A program made the position numbers and the translations under genes. Below, piece after piece: positions 61,957 through 64,000 of a stretch of DNA of 64,000 bases (positions within the stretch are counted from its first letter, which is position 1; every line of letters starts with the position of its first letter). The notes beneath the pieces were generated by a model. The model was not told the DNA's origin. It searched no databases and saw only the letters and a list, made by a program, of their open reading frames with translations. The stretch lies in the NCBI GenBank assembly GCA_046293075.1, contig JBKBPL010000021.1, positions 15,932-79,931 of the forward strand, read 5' to 3'. This DNA is from Ga0077530 sp046293075. Its GTDB lineage: Bacteria > Pseudomonadota > Alphaproteobacteria > Rhizobiales > Hyphomicrobiaceae.

Positions 61957-63243
61957 ATGCAACAAGCGACGAGGAAGGTGGCCGTCATTGGCGGCACGCG
62001 CATCCCCTTCTGCCGTTCCAACACGCTCTATGCCGACCTTGGCAACCTCGACATGCTGACGGCAGCGCTCAGCGGCCTGGTCGAGCGCTTCGGTCTCGCC
62101 GGCGTGCACGTCGACGAGGTGGTCGGCGGCGCTGTCGTCTCACATTCGCGCGACTGGAACCTCGCCCGCGAGGCGGTTCTCGGTACCAAGCTCGCGCCGA
62201 CGACACCGGGCATCACATTGATCCAGGCCTGCGGCACCGGCCTTCAGGCCGCGATGGGGATCGCCGCCAAGATCGCGATTGGCGAGATCGAGTCGGGCAT
62301 TGCCTGCGGCTCCGACACGACCTCTGATGCGCCGATCGTCGTCTCGAAGCCACTCGCCAAGCGGCTGGTGGCTGTCCAGCAAGGGCGGTCGTTCCGGGAG
62401 AAAGCGGCGGCCTTCAAGGGCTTCGCGCCGCGCGAGCTCATGCCGCAGCCGCCCTCGGTCGCCGAGCCACGGACCGGCCTCTCGATGGGCCAGCACACCG
62501 AACTCATGGCGCAGCACTGGAGGATCTCGCGCCAGGACCAGGATCAGCTCGCCTACGAAAGCCACATCAAGGCGGCAGAAGCGTACCGCAGCGGCTACTT
62601 CGACGACCTGATCGTGCCCTGTGCGGGGGTCTTCCGCGACAACAACCTGCGCCCGGATATCAGCATCGAGCGGCTGGCCTCGCTGAAAACCGCCTTCGAG
62701 AAATCCGAGCGCGGTACGCTCACGGCCGGCAACTCCACGCCGCTCACCGATGGTGCCTCGGCGGTGCTGCTCGCGTCGGAGGATTGGGCGCGTGCGCGCG
62801 GCCTGCCCATCCTTGCCTATTTCACGGCGGGCCAGACGGCGGCCGTCGATTTCGTCGCTGGCGAGGGGCTCCTGATGGCGCCGACCATGGCGGTGTCGCG
62901 GCTCCTCGACCGCACGGGACTGAGCCTGCAGGCCTTCGACTTCTACGAGATCCACGAAGCGTTCGCAGCGCAGGTGCTCGCGACACTGAAGGCCTGGGAG
63001 GATCCCGCATATTGCAAGGAACGGCTCGGCAAGGACGCCCCGCTCGGCGCGATCGATCGGGCGAAGCTGAACGTGAAGGGCTCCTCGCTTGCCGTCGGCC
63101 ATCCTTTCGCGGCGACCGGCGGGCGGATCGTCGCGCTGCTTGCCAAGCTGCTCGGCGAGAACGGCGGGCGCGGCCTGATCTCGATCTGCACGGCCGGTGG
63201 CATGGGCGTCGCTGCCATCATGGAGGCGGCGCGGACGGCCTAG
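61957..63243 (+). CDS. Acetyl-CoA C-acyltransferase (thiolase), FadI-like
   Basis: Thiolase of 428 residues: cleaves 3-ketoacyl-CoA or condenses two acyl-CoAs. The nucleophile is Cys92 in LIQACGTGLQAAM. His is in EIHEAFAAQVL and in GSSLAVGHPFAATGGR, and the second Cys is in SICTAGGMGVA. The extra length and the loop SFREKAAAFKGFAPRELMP match the long FadI-type thiolases that pair with FadJ, although no fadJ is next to it. A link with PHA metabolism is possible but phaC is 46 kb away. The hairpin at 63264-63293 follows. Confidence 0.9.
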   Translation: MQQATRKVAVIGGTRIPFCRSNTLYADLGNLDMLTAALSGLVERFGLAGVHVDEVVGGAVVSHSRDWNLAREAVLGTKLAPTTPGITLIQACGTGLQAAMGIAAKIAIGEIESGIACGSDTTSDAPIVVSKPLAKRLVAVQQGRSFREKAAAFKGFAPRELMPQPPSVAEPRTGLSMGQHTELMAQHWRISRQDQDQLAYESHIKAAEAYRSGYFDDLIVPCAGVFRDNNLRPDISIERLASLKTAFEKSERGTLTAGNSTPLTDGASAVLLASEDWARARGLPILAYFTAGQTAAVDFVAGEGLLMAPTMAVSRLLDRTGLSLQAFDFYEIHEAFAAQVLATLKAWEDPAYCKERLGKDAPLGAIDRAKLNVKGSSLAVGHPFAATGGRIVALLAKLLGENGGRGLISICTAGGMGVAAIMEAARTA

Positions 63244-63263
63244 TGTGGTACTGCCTCCACAGA

Positions 63264-63293
63264 GCGGGCGCCGGAAAGCTTGCCGGCGCCCGC
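63264..63293. terminator. Strong hairpin between convergent thiolase and PRC-like genes
   Basis: gcgggcgccgg and ccggcgcccgc form a perfect 11-bp stem around eight bases (aaagcttg). It starts 21 bases after the thiolase stop and ends 26 bases before the 3' end of the convergent gene. It probably stops transcription from both sides, though no long T-run is present. Confidence 0.65.
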
Positions 63294-63318
63294 GCCTTGG
63301 CGCTGCCTTTCCCGCAGA

Positions 63319-63918
63319 TTATTGCTTGGGCTGCTGAACTGCCTCCTTGGCCTTTTCGTAGGCTTCCTTGGTCGCCTCTTTGGCCTTCTCATAGGCTTCC
63401 TTCGCAGCCTCCGAAGCCTGATCGATGGCCGGCTTCGCAGTTTCCAAGCTACGATCGGTAATCGAGCGCGCCTTCTCCGACGCCCGCTCGAGCAATGTCT
63501 TGCGCGGTGCCTTGCGCTCGTAGGCCGGCAGCGCGGCGATCACTTCCTTGGTCAGTTCCGGCACCGTAATTTTCCCGTCGGGGCCGAAGCGCAACGCCGA
63601 GAAGCGCAAACCGAGCCGTTTCGTCCCGGCACCCAGGAACCCGCCTGTGACAATGACCACGCCCTCGACGTGCAGGTCGGCAGTCAGGATCAGCTCCTCG
63701 ATGTCGGCGATGATCTTGCCGTCAGGGGCGTAGATCTTGGCCCCGATGAGGTTGTCGCTCGAGAGGATCTGCCCCTCGGTCTGCCTGCGGAAGAACACGC
63801 CACGCGGAATGGCGACCTCGGCGGTGGGGGCGGTTGGTGCCGGGCTCTGCTGCGGGAACGCTGGCGTGGCGGCCGCGATGACCGAAACCGCAACGAGAGC
63901 AAGTGAGATGCGTCGCAT
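63319..63918 (-). CDS. Secreted PRC-barrel-like protein with C-terminal 11-residue repeats
   Basis: Exported protein of 199 residues. Signal peptide (ISLALVAVSVIAAATPAFPQ), then a PRC-barrel-like domain (SDNLIGAKIYAPDGKIIADI, EELILTADLHVEGVVIVTGG, LGAGTKRLGLRF). A Lys/Glu/Ala-rich helical tail ends with two near-identical units, KEAYEKAKEAT and KEAYEKAKEAV, of the kind seen in LEA-like and coiled-coil stress proteins. PRC-barrel envelope proteins of this shape are common in Hyphomicrobiales; function unknown. ATG 63918 has AAGGA upstream. Bases 63919-64000 carry no gene. Confidence 0.8.
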   Translation of the reverse strand: MRRISLALVAVSVIAAATPAFPQQSPAPTAPTAEVAIPRGVFFRRQTEGQILSSDNLIGAKIYAPDGKIIADIEELILTADLHVEGVVIVTGGFLGAGTKRLGLRFSALRFGPDGKITVPELTKEVIAALPAYERKAPRKTLLERASEKARSITDRSLETAKPAIDQASEAAKEAYEKAKEATKEAYEKAKEAVQQPKQ

Positions 63919-64000
63919 GACACACGAGTCCTTCTGCACACCTGGGCAATCACCAGCTTGCCCATATGGGGGCCGGCTGCTTACGCCCAATTTGGTGCGC

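Noticed and set aside
61578..62024. Minus-strand frame of 148 codons upstream of the thiolase gene
   Set aside because: Overlaps the thiolase start, lacks a ribosome site, has atypical composition and no family is recognised.

Overview
The window is high-GC, gene-dense alphaproteobacterial chromosome, most likely order Hyphomicrobiales (Rhizobiales). The basis is gene content: a ChvI/ChvG two-component pair, a cysE-DUF3126 pair, a degP/two-component/glnE block, an hrcA-grpE-dnaK-dnaJ block with pyrF nearby, a lipid A modification cluster, BTLCP and PilZ proteins, and a phosphonate-type hexapeptide protein. I cannot name genus or species. I see no rRNA, tRNA, insertion sequence, prophage or CRISPR array.

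Layout. 0-6.8 kb: the 3' part of chvI, then chvG, an MFS exporter, an agmatinase-family enzyme, an SDR and an aldo/keto reductase. 6.8-14 kb: an envelope and c-di-GMP-flavoured stretch (a membrane GT2 with an N-terminal MshEN-like segment, a family 3 binding protein, a TPR protein, a tandem PilZ protein, a BTLCP protease), then gamma-carbonic anhydrase, DUF3126 and cysE. 14-18.4 kb: PHA synthase, a GntR/FadR regulator and an L,D-transpeptidase. 18.7-32.2 kb: a catabolic and uptake block with hydantoinase hyuA-hyuB, an SDR plus a divergent ThDP enzyme, an NAD epimerase, an IclR regulator, a phosphonate-type hexapeptide protein and a complete CUT1 (Ugp-like) ABC transporter. 32.8-36.3 kb: a four-gene lipid A or polyprenyl-sugar cluster (GT39, PAP2, GT2, LAB_N). 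36.6-42 kb: a spermidine-synthase-like membrane fusion, then an EF-hand / ECF sigma / anti-sigma / periplasmic metal-sensor group. 42-50.2 kb: glnE behind a two-component pair, degP, and a trypsin-like protein with a peptidoglycan-binding tail. 50.3-53.2 kb: FMN reductase, pyrF, a MetE-like protein and a DUF4242 protein. 53.5-58.9 kb: dnaJ, dnaK, grpE and hrcA on the minus strand. 59-64 kb: pirin, a second L,D-transpeptidase, a thiolase and a PRC-barrel-like protein.

How the parts fit. Much of the window concerns envelope maintenance and stress: ChvGI, DegP with its own two-component pair, DnaK/DnaJ/GrpE/HrcA, two L,D-transpeptidases, lipid A modification and an ECF sigma module that probably reads a periplasmic signal. 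The 16.5-32.2 kb block looks like a substrate-specific uptake and degradation island with two local regulators (GntR and IclR).

Best leads. (1) A perfect 8-bp hairpin with a nested 4-bp stem hides the Shine-Dalgarno sequence of the MetE-like gene (51687-51718). (2) A possible c-di-GMP-responsive glycan module at 6.8-12.2 kb. (3) A phosphonate-type hexapeptide protein leads a Ugp-like ABC operon with no C-P lyase genes in view. (4) A near-identical motif lies upstream of the IclR gene and between the ThDP enzyme and the epimerase. (5) A 15-bp-arm inverted repeat lies between the PilZ and BTLCP genes. All start choices, hairpins and promoters were read by eye; no database search was run.
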